This document shows positions 1 through 11,558 of a stretch of DNA of 64,000 nt, one piece after another. The notes under the pieces are model-generated. The model had not been told where the DNA came from. It did no database searches and saw nothing but the letters and a program-made list of their open reading frames with translations. The number at the start of each line of letters is the position of its first letter. Positions within the stretch are counted from its first letter, which is position 1. The position numbers and the translations under genes were made by a program. This DNA is from Amblyomma americanum. Its lineage: Eukaryota > Arthropoda > Arachnida > Ixodida > Ixodidae. The stretch spans positions 84,902,639 to 84,966,638 of the forward strand of contig NC_135498.1 in NCBI RefSeq assembly GCF_052857255.1, in the 5' to 3' direction.

Positions 1-37
1 CCTCTCCTTTCTGGTTTCAAAGATCACCTCGAAACTA

Positions 38-213
38 AAGGGCGAAATTTTTGGTGGTGGCAAGTCGTAGAGTTAAGGGGACAATAGGTGTGGTGGGGGT
101 GGATAAACTATTAATCCCCCCCCCCCCCCAGGACAACTCATAGTTCCAACTACCACCACCACACCCATTGTCCCCTTATCTCGCCGACTGGCAACCACCA
201 ACAAGTTCGCCCA
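38..213. repeat. Foldback (inverted-repeat) element upstream of gene copy A
   Basis: Two 73-nt arms, 38-110 and 141-213, are reverse complements of each other with scattered mismatches; both arms begin at a gggcgaa motif and end at aacta next to a 30-nt loop containing a long C run. Weaker matching continues outward (about 20-37 against 214-235), so the element may start before the window. No ORF is credible in it. This structure is typical of non-autonomous foldback or MITE elements. It ends about 190 bp before the start codon of the first gene, so it could affect expression, but that is inference. Confidence 0.7.
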
Positions 214-289
214 TGTGGCCCGAAGGTGAAGCCTATTGGAGGAGGCTCGAAACACTCTCGCTACCAGCTACCCTTTACCACACACGTGA

Positions 290-406
290 AGAGACCCAAA
301 CTGGAATGTGTCACTTGACTTGTAGTAGCTGAGGGAGCATTGTTGCTTCTGATGCACGCTGCCATCTTATTGTGACATTTCCGATCGTAGTCCTGCAGCT
401 TCCATC
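290..406 (+). promoter_or_regulatory. Upstream region shared with gene copies C and D
   Basis: The segment just before the copy A start codon resembles the segments before copy D (41890-42034) and copy C (20235-20395): for example ctggaatgtgtcac here against ctgtaatgtgtcac in copy D, and a later tgtgac/tgtgatgtttccga motif. It probably contains the 5' untranslated region and core promoter. I see no clear TATA box and cannot place the transcription start. Confidence 0.35.
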
Positions 407-2238
407 ATGAAGAAAGACCTGGACGGCCTTCTAGCTTTATCCAAGAAGAAAATAGAAGACATGCGGGATAGCCGACGGGACCCCGGTATTTGGAAACGCC
501 TCATGTTGCGGCGTCTTCACCGAGAGTGGTTGTCTCTAAGATACGGGGCCTGCGGCGGCAAAGGCAAGGCCGGGAAATCCGCAAGCCGAAAACAAACAAA
601 TAGAAGCTCAAAGTGTTCCAAACCAATGCGACCGAAATCTAAAGGTAGGTTATTGACTTTTGAGCGCTTGAATACTATCTAATAGTTCGGATAAGATAGC
701 GTAGCCCAGAGACAGCAGATTATCATTTGTAACTTCCATGAGAATTGCGTTAATGCTTGAGATACTATTCTATTACCGCACGGTTTTAGAGTGAGTGCAT
801 TTCTTCCCGAACCAAGCTTCACCGGTATTTTCGAATTGTATAATAATGAAGAGCAATTAAAACCCTCTTGTGCTGCTCTTTGATTGCTGTTTATGTATTA
901 GTTGTTTTCAAATGACTTCTCGTTGTGAGTACGAAACATGCAGTTTTACTAAGCTCTCTTCGCTTCGCAAGCTTAAACTGCCACTTAAAATTGCATGCCC
1001 CGCTTGGCAATCATAAGGCCAGGACGACACAGTAACAAACAGAGCGCTGATTAATTTAAAAATTTGTTGCATGTACAATGGTAATACAAAATAAGGTCTT
1101 CTGGGTAAATGACCTGGCAGACGAATGGTGTTTTGGGCTAGTCGTACGTAGTTCATCTTGAAAACGAAAAGAAACGCTCATTGACGAAGGAGAAAGGCAG
1201 ACATTACAAGCTCTGTCTCGCAGCTAAGCTTTATTATGAAAGGACGGATACAGGCACTCTTTCCGCGTGCGCTGTATTTTTTTTTTGTTTCAAGATCATT
1301 TAGCCTTTACGCTGACATTCCAGGGCCCCTCGCCCTCTGTTGCTAATTTAATCTTTTTTCAGCAAAAGGATTTTCGCACGCTCTTTTACCAATTCCTGGC
1401 CCCTTCTAAATATGCTCTTTTTGGAATGAACTCCTGTCACATAAGCAACCAGGCTGTTTCTTTATGTGATACTGGTTGCATGGAATGCCCGGAATTATCA
1501 TGTGTTCAGACTGGTCCCATATTCGCTCTTCTGATCTTGTGTCGCCGTGTCTGTGGTTTGTGCGCTTCTTGTCCAAACGTTGATAAAGCCCTGTTCCGCC
1601 CAAGCTGCTTGCGCATGCAATTGTTACCAGTGTCCTCGTACGCAACTTAATGACAAGTCGTATTTGGCGCTCTTCTTGGGTTACTGTATTCGCAAAACGG
1701 GCGTGACAAACGCTACATATTTGTGCGATGTAATCTCACTTCAGCAACCGCGTGGTATTCTTTGGCGTCGCTTGCTCCACATCCTACATTTCCATTCATG
1801 TTCCATCTATAGTTACTACGAGGCAAAGGAGTGACGCCAATAAAAATCAGAAGGATGTCAGCCTCGTCTAATTTTTTCATCGTTCTAAACAACCAGACTG
1901 TTCCGTAGTTCAGTTGCGCAGCAAAGAGCTCTGCGGTACTCACTACTCGCCCATTTACCTTGACAGCTGCACTCCGGGCCCCCGAGCCTTTCAAGGGAAA
2001 GCGGAGCCGCAGCGACAACGAGGAGGCCGGACCCTCTGGTGCGGGGACCTGTACTGATGCCTCCGATCCTCGCCGACGGAACCTGAACAACGATGGCGGG
2101 ACAAGTCAAGACCTATCGGAGCTTCGTCCGGGAGAAAATGGAAGCGCCGTAGTCGTAGGCAGCATATCTGACGAAGCCTACATTGCAGCTATGCTGGCTC
2201 CAATTCCCGAATGGGAACTAGCCTTCCTGGAGGACTGA
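407..2238 (+). CDS. Two-exon nuclear-protein-like gene, family copy A (join 407-644, 1967-2238)
   Basis: Exon 1 runs 407-644 and ends AAAG before a good donor gtaggt; exon 2 starts at 1967 after cttgacag. The intron is phase 1 and the join stays open, giving 169 residues. The protein has a predicted amphipathic helical segment (about 10-46, with SRRDPGIWKRLMLRRLHREW at 22-41), a basic serine/lysine stretch (50-79, plus KGKRSR near 89-94), a low-complexity middle with EEAGPS, and an acidic hydrophobic tail (IPEWELAFLED at the end). The same plan, intron position and phase recur in copies C and D, which supports a real gene. It is the only copy that keeps both the full N-terminal core and an open frame. 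I do not recognise the family; the helical core plus acidic tail suggests a SERTA-like co-regulator, which is inference. No signal peptide or membrane segment is visible. Confidence 0.65.
645..1966 (+). other. Intron of gene copy A
   Basis: A GT-AG interval of 1322 bp between the two exons. Its first 110 bp (about 677-730) still resembles the sequence after the broken exon of copy B (about 11885-11935), which helps define the intron in that pseudogene. Open frames inside the intron (for example 1267-1650) have no counterpart in the other copies and I do not call them genes. Confidence 0.55.
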
Positions 2239-2414
2239 AAGTGAACCAGCACATCCGTGCATTCCACGCTCGAATTTCGACGACTGACCGTAGCTGACTT
2301 TGGTTTTATCTATTTACAAGCACTACTGTCTGTTTTCTCAGAGATGTACTAGAGGTGAGGTGGCTAACACAGCATTTGAATACAACAATGCCAAATAATA
2401 TGGGTACACTGTTG

Positions 2415-2662
2415 GTTGGTTTGGTTTAGTGGGGGGGGGGTGAGTATAACGTCCCAAAGCTACCCCGGCTATGAGGAACGCCGCAGTGAAGGGCTCTAAA
2501 AATTTCGACCACATGGGATTTCTTAACGTGCACTGACATCGCTCAGTACACGAGCCTCATAAATTTCGCCTGCATCGAAATTCAATCGCCGCGGCGGGGA
2601 TCGAACCAGCGTCTTTCGGGTCAGCAGCCGAGCGCCATAACCTCTGCGCCTCCGCGGCGGCA
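2415..2662 (-). mobile_element. tRNA-derived SINE (family with gtatactca-type tail)
   Basis: Read on the reverse strand, the head carries a tRNA-like A box region (ggcgcagaggttatggc) and a near-perfect B box (ggttcgatccc), followed by a body containing gatgtcagtgcacgttaa and a tail ending in a C run next to the G run at 2431-2440. The central motif is shared with the other SINE family in this window (for example 24143-24465) but the tail differs. It lies just downstream of gene copy A, outside the coding region. Confidence 0.75.
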
Positions 2663-4729
2663 CGTGCACTGTTTTATGTTGTATTGATCAATCAGTAATG
2701 TGCACAAACTACCACCTAACATTTTGTATTTTAATATGGTGCGTGTGATAAAACGAAAACTTATTCGACATTTTTGAACTTAGCAGTCATTCTGAATAAC
2801 GCAGATGCGCGTATCAATGTACTCTATGCTCGGCATTTTGCTGGTGAAGTCAGTTGTCGAACCCAAGCTTTTGTTTCGCTCAGTATTACTCAAGAGAGAC
2901 GCAATGTCCTCAGAATGTGATGCTCTTTGTATGTTAGTCTTCATGCGAAATACATGTTTTAAGAAAAGTGCTATGGCTCATTCGTTTGAATTCTTTGCGA
3001 AAGAATAGAACTGACCTAGAGTCGTTTATAAAAATGCACTGGTACAGCAGCAGCAGAGCGGCCGCACAGCGGCCCTGCTATCTCCGTTGCGAGCGCACTA
3101 CAAGAGTGCATCGTGTGACTCAAAAGAAACCCCCAACACTCGCGCGGGCACGTAAAGCATATGACAACTTCCATGTGCTTCGTTCACTTGCTTCAGCGCT
3201 GGCAATCTCTATGAAGGAGGGATCCTGGTCTCCGCGTGTCATAACGCGCAACGTGCAGGGAGCACGGTACTTGCATCGAGACACCCAAAAAAATCTGCCA
3301 GTGCCAAGTGAAGTCGCATTTGGCGCTCTTAAGTCGCACTGTAGCGGCGAGATTGGGGCGCATAGTGTCACGCCAACACTCTCAAAAAAGGGATGCAGCC
3401 CTGCTTTTCTCTTTTAGCTCGTTAGTGGTAAAGGCTGCATGTCAAAGAGCCACCTGTATCGATGTTAATCGGCGGCGTGGCCGTAAAAGACCGAATTAAT
3501 AGAGTCATGACGTCATACACACAAGACCTCTTGCGGGTATTTCAAACACTCCAGTGCGGTCACACTCTTTGTTTTCATATTTAGATATGCTGCACTGTCA
3601 GCACACGGAACCGGTACAGTAGAAGGCATAAATTGGTGCTAGCGTCCTTGAATCAATGAAAAACGTAATTATGAATAAAGGTGAGTTAGATGGGAATTGA
3701 ACCCACTGCCCTTGCATTGCGAGATCTGAGCAGGCCAACCAGGGACCACAAATGCTCTTCGGATTAATTTGAATACAGATGCACCTGGGAATGCGCTTTG
3801 GTCTTTGACTTGATGTCGTGTAATAAGCAAATACACTTATGCGTGTATATTTAAATGTGGCTAAATCATATAGTGCGTTGGTAATTCAAGCAGATTAACT
3901 GCATTTCTTAGACGGTTCACTGAAGCTGAACAGTTTATGCCTGTGTATGAGTGATTAGGCGATCACTATTGGGGGAAAATATAGGGAGGTACAAACACGT
4001 CGCCTAGCCACCGAGTGTGGCGCCATGTAATGATGCGATACAGCATTTGACATTAGGTACCGTCTCTCTGGCGGAACGATTGCATTCATCGCGGAGCCCA
4101 CCGAGGCACTGCTTTGCTCACCGTGGTTTGAACTTCTGAAAATGCCTCATGGCGGTACTCTGAAAATCAAGATCAGCCAAGGTCAAAGCTCGACTTAGTC
4201 GATTTTGCTGTTGTCTGGCTATGTGTCTGAGCGAAGTATATGTCACGTAATAAAGATGTGCTTCGACCACTGGGCAAATATGCAGTTATCTCGACTAGTT
4301 ACTGGACTGAAACAAATTGCGTTAATCAGTTAATTTTAATAAAACAAAGCTTTGCGCACCTTCTGCGCGAAAAATAGAGTAACCATAGCTGGACGACACG
4401 GCCTCAGAACACCGTATGTGGCTGGCTGACGTAATATCTGTGACAGCGCCGCCGCTGCTACAGATGTCTGAAGCTGCAGCTCAGTGCTGCCCGCTTTCAA
4501 ACCTCGAAGCGAGGTGCAGTGTGCTGCCGAAGGCTGCCGCTCGATAAGCAGCGCTGTATTAAAGAAAACTAGAAACATTCGTCACATGGACGTTTTATTT
4601 TGTTTTCAATGCATGAACGGAGTACACTGCGCCGGCGTAGCTAAGGATCTAAACTGAAGCGCTCGGGAGCAATTGCTACGGCGAGCAGTAGGGGTTTATT
4701 GAACAAAAAGGAAAGGAAACCGGTAGTCC
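2663..4729. other. No gene recognised
   Basis: About 2 kb with no supported gene. A forward frame of 149 codons at 2968-3417 is uninterrupted but has no recognisable domain. A short tRNA-like segment with gggaattgaaccc is present near 3690-3755 and may be a SINE head remnant. The rest is A/T-rich unique-looking sequence. Confidence 0.4.
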
Positions 4730-5028
4730 GTCAGTTTTTATTTGCAGGAAAATCACATCATCCTGTGGGTGGCAAAGACTAAAGGCGTGGTTGCCTGACG
4801 AGGTCTCTGTCCCCGTAACAAAAGGAGCAACCTACAGCAGTTGAGCAGAGAGCTGGTACAAAAAAGAGAAGCTGCGTTACAGATAGTACACGCATACATA
4901 CAACATATGGCTGTACGTAAACACTATGGACAGTTTTTTTTTTAAATCACATTGAAGATTCACTCAAATATCACAAAAACACGTAAAATCAAGTCAATAA
5001 TTGAAAACAATATTTACATTTATCATTC

Positions 5029-6892
5029 TTACTTAACAATCTCATCGGAAAACAAAATTGCCCGCAGTTCACGTTTGAACCTTTTTCTGGGTAGGCAGGA
5101 ATCTACAATAGAAGGTGAATTATTTAACATGTCTATTACTTCGTATTCCATATCTTCTTTTCCATAATTTGTTCTGACTTTTTTATTTCGGCGTTTGGAG
5201 TTACGAATATCATATTGAGCCAAAACAGGTGTGTAAACACTTTGAAGTTTCTTTTTATATGTTTGCTGTCCCAGTATCCATAAATAGACATTACTTGCAG
5301 GTAAAACACCAAATCTGGGAAAAAGTGGTTGCGTCGACAACACTCTAATAGGGCCTTTGTGGTTCACAAAAATTCGGAGGACACGTTTTTGCAGCAGTTG
5401 TAGCCTATCATAGTTCCCTTTTGTCGTTGTTCCCCAGACCAGAATGCCATACAAAAGTTTAGAATAGAACAGGGAGTAATATAATGACTGCTTTAGCCAC
5501 AGAGGGAGAAGAGAAGCTATTTTTCTAATATGTCTAACAGACTTCGCGATTTCGGACAGCAGATAATTAACATGAGGGGTCCAAGACAATTCTTCACTAA
5601 ACCACACCCCAAGGAACTTTTGCACACTTACTCGTTCTAAGATATGTCCTCTGTACTGTAAGTTAATTATTTTTTATGCCTATTGATTCGATTAAATATC
5701 ATGTACCTCGTTTTACTGCATTTAACTGAAGCTCGTTGTGTGGCAACCATGTGGATAAATCATTTAAACTCAGATTGGCCGATTGCTCAATGTCATACAG
5801 TGTTCTACCTGAAAAGAATAAAGTAGTGTCGTCTGCAAACAAGGTTATTGTGGGTGTTCTTTGTAGCTCCGTCATATCATTCACCTACAAAAGGAAAAGT
5901 AACGGGTATAATATCGAACCTTCCGGGACACCTAGTTTAATGCCAAGTTTTTTTGAACAAGTACAGTCTATTTTAACAAATTGACGCCGAAACGATAAGT
6001 AGCTCCTGATAAGGTCCAATGTGATGCCTCGAATCCCATTGCAATCTAATTTTATAGCTAAGATTTCGTGGTCAACGGCATCAAAAGCTTTGCGTAGATC
6101 TAGAAATATTCCTATGGTGAAGAGTTGATTTTCAAAATTTCTGATTATTTGCTGCTTGACGGCAAGAAGAGCGTCCTGAGTTGTGTTATTATTCTGAAAA
6201 CCATACTGCGAAGGTGATATTATATGATACTTGGTTAGATATTTTGACAGCCGGTTATTGATAGACAATTCGTAAATCTTTGAAAACACCGGTAGCACTG
6301 AGATTTGTCGGTAATTCGTAATATCGTCAGTTTTGCCTCCTTTGTGTATTGGAATAACCTTGGCCAGCTTCAGTTTATCCGGGAAGACTCCAGTAGAAAA
6401 CGTGACATTAATGAGATAGGCTAGGACAGGGCTGCTAATTAATGACACTCGTTTTACAGGTTCAACTTTAATTTCAGCATACCCACTTGCGTCATTATTT
6501 TTAGGTGTGTTATAAGATTACTGATTTTTCTTTCAGTAACGGCTTACAAAACGAATGAATTCACTCGACGAGAAGGCCAGTAGTTCCCACTTTGTTGAAC
6601 ATTCAGCTGAGGTACGGCTGCATTAATGATACTCGTTAATTTCATCTGCAAGCGTCCTGTCTACTATGGAGTCATTGATTACTATTTGATCAGCCTTAAC
6701 CGGTGATGGGTTTCTTCCAGTGAGGTAATTTACCTGCCTCCAGATCATTGCCGGATCCGTTCTTATCCTGGCAAGCAGTGTTTCATAATATGAAAGTTTG
6801 GCTTTCTTGATATCAGCGTTTAATTTATTGCGATATTTTTTTAATTCTTTGAACAAGTTGCCGTCTTTGGATTTTATGAATTTGGGGAACAT
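5029..6892 (-). pseudogene. LINE reverse transcriptase (ORF2 C-terminal part)
   Basis: The reverse strand encodes, in order, a linker (6892-6623), RT motifs with NYRQISVLPVFSKIYE, FLDLRKAFDAVDHEIL and a VPEGSIL turn (6448-5888), then the catalytic FADDT box (around 5830), and the thumb region with FLGVWFSEELSWTPHV (from 5625). A single TAG at 5885-5887 interrupts the LLFLL-VND motif in the same frame; the expected residue there in this family is tyrosine. A further frameshift separates the FADD segment from the thumb near 5640-5700. The catalytic aspartates are intact, but the protein cannot be made whole. Confidence 0.85.
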
Positions 6893-6994
6893 ACTATTTT
6901 TCTTCGAAATGCGTTTTAGTAAGGCGGGGTCAATCCAGAGCTTTTTAATTTTCCGGATGCATTTTTTGTACTCCCTCAGCGGAAATGCATCATT

Positions 6995-7791
6995 CTAGCA
7001 ACCAAGAAATACCCGAAGAAAAACCTCGTACGCAGAATTTGCATCCTGCGGTAGGTACACATTTGACCAGTCAGCCCGCTCAATTAAAATATGAAAATAG
7101 CTTAAGGAGGAGTCATTCACCACCCTAAATTTAAGCCTGCTGCGTTTATAGTTCGTGGTTAGGGTGTGTTGTGTGGCAAAGAATATGGGAAGATGGTCAC
7201 TGATGTCGCATGATAATGCCCCTGCTTTATAATCTGAGGCATTCAAGTTTGAAACACATATATCTATAGAAGTAGAACTTTGTGACGTAATTCGGGTATG
7301 CATGGTAATAGCATTTTCGCACCCAGAAGAGGATAAGAGATTCATCAAGTCGCGCGCAGAAGAGTCGTCAGCCAACCATGTCGATGTTTACATCTCCCAA
7401 GAGAAAGAACTGCTTATTAGTATTAATGCAATAGAATATTACATTTTTTAAATGCTGTAGGAAATGCCGCTAGTATCCAGACGGTGGTCTGTACAGGTCA
7501 GCAACTAAACGGGCTAGTTTCCACCGTTAGGCACTCTATATCCCTATTCATAAATGGGCACTCGTCAACAATATGATATGCGTACTTTCGTTCTAGATAA
7601 ATAATCAGGTCACCACCTCTACCAGTTCTGCCTAATCGTATTGGCATGTAATCAGTGAAAGTAGGGGAAGGCTCATCTTTGCTTAACCATGTTTCTGTGA
7701 ACATGAACGCATCATAATTAACTTGCAGGGATTTTAGCCAAATGTCCATCTCATCTTGTTTGTTCAGCACGCTACGGATATTCAAGTGCAA
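6995..7791 (-). pseudogene. LINE apurinic-like endonuclease domain
   Basis: The 5' part of the LINE ORF2 on the reverse strand. MHLNIRSVLNKQDEMDIWL matches the start of LINE endonucleases (the N-x-R-S asparagine site), FTETWLS carries the catalytic glutamate, LLGDVNIDM (near 7385-7400) is the GDxN motif, and SDHLPIF is the C-terminal SDH histidine motif. At least one frameshift lies between 7375 and 7498. The domain nicks target DNA to prime reverse transcription. This copy is inactive because of the frame breaks. Confidence 0.8.
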
Positions 7792-8092
7792 TAAGGAAAA
7801 ACATGGGTGTAAATGACGAAGATTTCATTTTAGTGTGGACGATTCAGTAATGAAAGAGGCTGAGTTGAGCATCATACTGATTAAATGAAAAGCCCGGACC
7901 AACACAATGACGTCTAAGATTATTTGATGTGGGCGATATCATCTTTGTTTGCAATTGGAATGGCATCGGTCTGTTCATCTTTCCGTGCCAAAATTTTACC
8001 CGAACTGAGCCAGACGTATTTCCATCCGGCCTTTTTCTTTACCGCCAGGGCAGCACCAAGAAGTTGCTTGTTCTATCGTGTTAAGTGCTCAT

Positions 8093-8584
8093 TCACGTAA
8101 ATGGTAGTGGTGCCTGTGCCTTAAAATCCCACATCTTCAGATGACAGCTTCTTTTTTTTTTTGACTTTGCAAAGAACGTGTTGCGCTTGGTTCGCGATAT
8201 GAACCGTACAATGATGTTCTTATCTTCTCCGCGGGCCGTGGGCACCCGATGGCAAATGTCGATATCAGTATCAGTTACCGATTCACCCACAAGTTCACCG
8301 ATCTTTTTTATCACTGTGGTCGAGTCGAGCTGCTCTGGCACACCCCTAATTTCCAGGTTATTACTTCGCTGATATTATTCTAGCTCGCTGACTTTCTTTT
8401 ACAGTCTCTCGTTTTCTGCTTTGTGATGTTGATTCTGAGCTTTTAACGCTTTTATTTCTTCACGTAACGCCTTGATTTCGCCAGCAATCGCCATAACTTC
8501 ATCACAGGTGTCGCTACAGAAGAGCAGACTATCTTTGATTTCCCTCATTTCAGCCCGCTTTTCCCTGCGGAAGGCAGAAAACAC
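8093..8584 (-). pseudogene. LINE ORF1 remnant (coiled coil plus RNA-binding part)
   Basis: The upstream part (8584-8399) encodes a leucine/lysine/glutamate heptad segment (EIKALREEIKALKAQ), a coiled coil. The downstream part (8341-8093) encodes CHRVPTA, NIIVRFISRTKRNTFFAK, the conserved segment found in CR1/L2 ORF1 RNA-binding proteins. A stop-containing gap at about 8342-8398 separates them. In active elements this protein coats the LINE RNA. Confidence 0.75.
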
Positions 8585-8651
8585 TTGCGAGTTCCTTTTC
8601 TTTTTTCTTCTTTGTCAAAGTGTGCCCACGTCAAAATCTAGTCAAAGCACA

Positions 8652-8656
<5 letters not shown>

Positions 8657-8708
<52 letters not shown>
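8657..8708. repeat. (TA)n microsatellite
   Basis: An uninterrupted TA dinucleotide run of about 52 bp lying at the 5' edge of the reverse-strand LINE. It could derive from the insertion junction or be a hypervariable locus. Confidence 0.95.
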
Positions 8709-8709
<1 letters not shown>

Positions 8710-8936
8710 CGCTTCTCCGGCAACAGTACCACAAGTAAGGTAATTGCTATAACGTTTCAATGCCCCAGGAAACGTGTGGCTGTAACGATATACAGGATCA
8801 CTTAGTCGCCCTGCTCGCGGCGTGCACTGCTGCCGGACTACATGGACTACTGCTGCCGGTTACATGGGATTCATTAATGGAGGCAAATAACACATGTTAC
8901 AGAGGGATTTTCTAGGAGGAAAAATGATTATGAAAA

Positions 8937-9238
8937 TTGGTTGTTTGGGAAAGCAAATGGCGCAGTATCTGTCTCACATCTTGGTGGACACCTGAACCGC
9001 GCCGTAAGGGAAGGGATAACGGAGAGACTGAGAGAAGAAAGGAAGAAAGGTGTGGCGTAGTCGAGGTCTCCGGAAATTTCAACCAAGTGGAGGTCTTTAA
9101 CGTGCCCTGACATCACACCGCACACTGGCGGTTTTTGCGTTTCGGCTCTATCGAAACACGGCCGCATGGTCTGGTTCGAGCCCGGGAACTCCGGATCAGT
9201 AGACGAGCGCCTTAACCACTGTGCCACCGCGGCGGCTA
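8937..9238 (-). mobile_element. tRNA-derived SINE, full length
   Basis: On the reverse strand it has a tRNA-like head (ggtggcacagtggttaagg, B box close to cgggctcgaacc), a body containing gatgtcagggcacgttaaag and the shared tail with tacggcgcggttcaggtgtc and gagacagatactgcgccatt. The same consensus occurs at 24143-24465, 47589-47881, 50581-50827 and 63525-63823, so this is a multi-copy family. Confidence 0.85.
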
Positions 9239-10014
9239 CGGTGGAAATAAAAGAAATAATTTTTCCGAATGAGTACTTTTGTCTAAAATTACCAGGTGCG
9301 AAAAACGAATTTAGAATTTTGAACACCTCTCTCTTTGTTTCAAATAATTTTTTTTACTACTGGAAAAAAAATTTCGGATGGTGGAGGGGAAACTAGTCAC
9401 CGCCTTAAGGGTCTGACGCGACAGCATAGAGGAGTAATTGCCGTATATGCAGACGGTCATCCTATGCTTTACATTCAAAGATCCCTTGCAGTCCTCATAT
9501 CCCTCCTTAAGCACTGTTTCAGCTGTAAAGCGATGCGTCACAGCCCTGCGATGGCAGATGCTTCCAGCTGTCGGCCATGAGAAGCATTGCGATAACTTAC
9601 TTTCTCACTCCAATTACAAAAAAAAATGTGTGAGGCAAAAGAACTCTTCTGTTAATAGGAACTAGGATCTGAATGAAATCACAATCTAAAACACTAACTT
9701 GTCTACATGGCTAAAGTCGTACTATTGCAACAGGTTGTGACTATTTTCGCTCCTTTGATAGATGTCCCTGTATATGCTGTTTGCTGATTTAGTTTTCTGA
9801 ACATTACGTACATTTATTCCAACTATCCTGCGAGCTAAGGATCCAGATGCTTTTAGCAATTGTGCTTGAGTTGATTTTGGTGTTGATAAAATAAATAATT
9901 AAATGAAATGTGCGGCCGAGGTCACACTTCCCGAGCGACCAAGTATTTATTTATCTGTCGCCTGTGTAGTGGGCAGTTTGTTGACTATCAGGTGGCCAGG
10001 TTGTGATAACGCCT
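9239..10014. other. No gene recognised
   Basis: Mostly A/T-rich sequence; short frames on both strands overlap each other and show no domain. I see no repeat relation to the duplicated blocks. Confidence 0.4.
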
Positions 10015-10175
10015 CAAGGTCACGTGGCCTAGGTGGCTCAGCTGTGTCCTAGGTTGCTTCCTCGGAAACCACAGGTCAGAGCCATGCTCGTGGTTTATCG
10101 TTCACAACGCCTACGCCGGGTTTTCTGCAGAACGGGGCCTATAACGCTATCTCGTTAATAAGCCATATTCACACT
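10015..10175 (+). mobile_element. Probable second type of tRNA-derived SINE
   Basis: Begins near a tRNA-like ggcctaggtggctcagctg and ends with ttctgcagaacggggcc and a gctatctcgttaa tail, an arrangement common in arthropod SINEs. The B box is degenerate (ggtcagagcc), so the call is tentative. Confidence 0.4.
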
Positions 10176-11147
10176 GTAAATCACGCGATAGGGAAATTCA
10201 CAGAATATGACCAACCCACTAATGAGAAAAGTTCTAGCGGTCACTTAAGTCTACTTAGGTGCAGTAATGCGAAAGCATTTCTCTTCGCGTTCTTCATTGC
10301 CATGTGCGCCCTCTATCTCGTTTCGGTCATCTCGACTACGCGCGCGCCTGCCGAACCAGTGCCGTACATTGCGACGTGTGGTTTCAGTGGGTGCCGCATG
10401 ATGTTGGTACGACAGCTGTATACCACGGACGAAATTTACCTTAAACGCACATCTGTAATTTAGATGCTCGTAATCGCTCGTGTACGCCTCAGTACATAGC
10501 TCGAATATACGTTTCTGAGACATCTGTGCTTCCTGTAGGCTTTCATTTATTCAGGTTGGGCCCCCGCAGCTGCTCAGGGATTGTGACACTCGGCCGCTTA
10601 CCTGAAACAGGTGGGTTTGACCCCGGAAATATGTTGCGGAGGGACCCCCCCCCCCCTCCTATGCTCCTTACCCTGGGCTCCTAGTCATCACCGTCACTGG
10701 TAGTGGTTAACAAATAAGGTCGTTTCAGTTAATGCGGATGGTCATCCAAAACATTTCTGGATAAAGTGATTTAATTTTGAGTTTTCGCCGCGTCACAAAA
10801 GCAGGAAAAACTAGCGAGAAGCGCTGCTCCTAACCAATGTCAGCAATCCGGCTACCAAGTGTTTTCCTGGGGAAAGATCGCATTGGAACTTCCCACAGAG
10901 TTTTCGCACTGCGTAAAGAAGAACGGTACAAACCGAAATGCAGGTTATGTCTAATAAATAAATTTCAGCATGCCTTTTATGCCACGCAAATGCGTACCAG
11001 CTCCTTGTACACAGCGCGCTGCACAAAACCTCACAGGTGAATTTCCGGGAAAATTTCGTGCTTATGCAGTAAATTCTCAGCGGTGTACTCTATCTTCAAC
11101 CACTAATTTAGCGAGCCCATAAAATATGTGCTAAAGAATCAGAAGAT
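10176..11147. other. No gene recognised; short repeat of the copy B flank
   Basis: A 50-bp stretch at about 10505-10555 (gagacatctgtgct ... tttcatttattca) repeats at about 11828-11872 next to the LINE tail in pseudogene B, so this interval is probably a piece of the same old duplication. A C run lies at 10647-10656. No coding evidence. Confidence 0.4.
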
Positions 11148-11475
11148 GACGTAGAGGACGCTGGTGCTTCGCCTTCATGAGTGGAGCGCCATAACGTCCG
11201 CATTTTGTCAGCAGCAGAGCAGAAATTTGAAGAGATGCCGAATAGCCACCGAGACCTTGGAGTCCACATACACTTTATGCTATCGCTCCTATATCGAAAG
11301 TGGTCGCTGCTACGGTACACAGAATCTGAAGGGGATGGAGTATGCAGTGCTGCGAATAGCAATAGTGCAACTGGCGAGGAGGGCAAATTCCCGCACCTCC
11401 AACAGAAATCCACCAACGGAGAGAGTCCCAACAATCGGAACAGGATTCAAAAAGTGCGTTATTGCCATCTGAACA
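11148..11475 (+). pseudogene. Gene family copy B, exon 1 only, broken
   Basis: Translation of the frame at 11181 aligns with exon 1 of copies A and C: ERHNVRIL, EQKFEEM, SHRDLGVHIHFMLSLLYRKW and SEGDG match the KRIL, EKM, RRDxGL and SDSEEDGD positions in order. The start codon is lost (GTG at 11181; the nearby ATG at 11177 stops after five codons) and the donor has become agtgcgtt instead of ag-gtaggt. No exon 2 is found downstream; a LINE tail sits in what was the intron. It is a non-functional relic. Confidence 0.65.
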
Positions 11476-11558
11476 GTTTTTTATTAATTCATTGCAACCT
11501 ATAAGTCCCTATTAAAGGGGTAGTATTTGAGTTAGTGGAATTCAGGGCACATAGTTGA

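Larger units (their letters stand above)
4730..8640 (-). mobile_element. CR1/L2-like non-LTR retrotransposon, full-span but decayed
   Basis: On the reverse strand the order is ORF1 remnant (8584-8093), endonuclease (7791-6995), linker (6892-6623), reverse transcriptase (6448-5029) and a 3' UTR ending near 4732 with aataaa. Every ORF carries stops or frameshifts, so the copy is dead. The 5' end is ill defined; a (TA)n tract begins at 8657 just outside. The combination of an ORF1 with coiled coil, an apurinic-type endonuclease and an FADD reverse transcriptase without RNase H fits the CR1/L2 group. Confidence 0.85.

Noticed and set aside
2968..3417. 149-codon forward frame downstream of copy A
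   Set aside because: Low-complexity basic composition, overlapping frames on the other strand, no start context, domain or paralogue.
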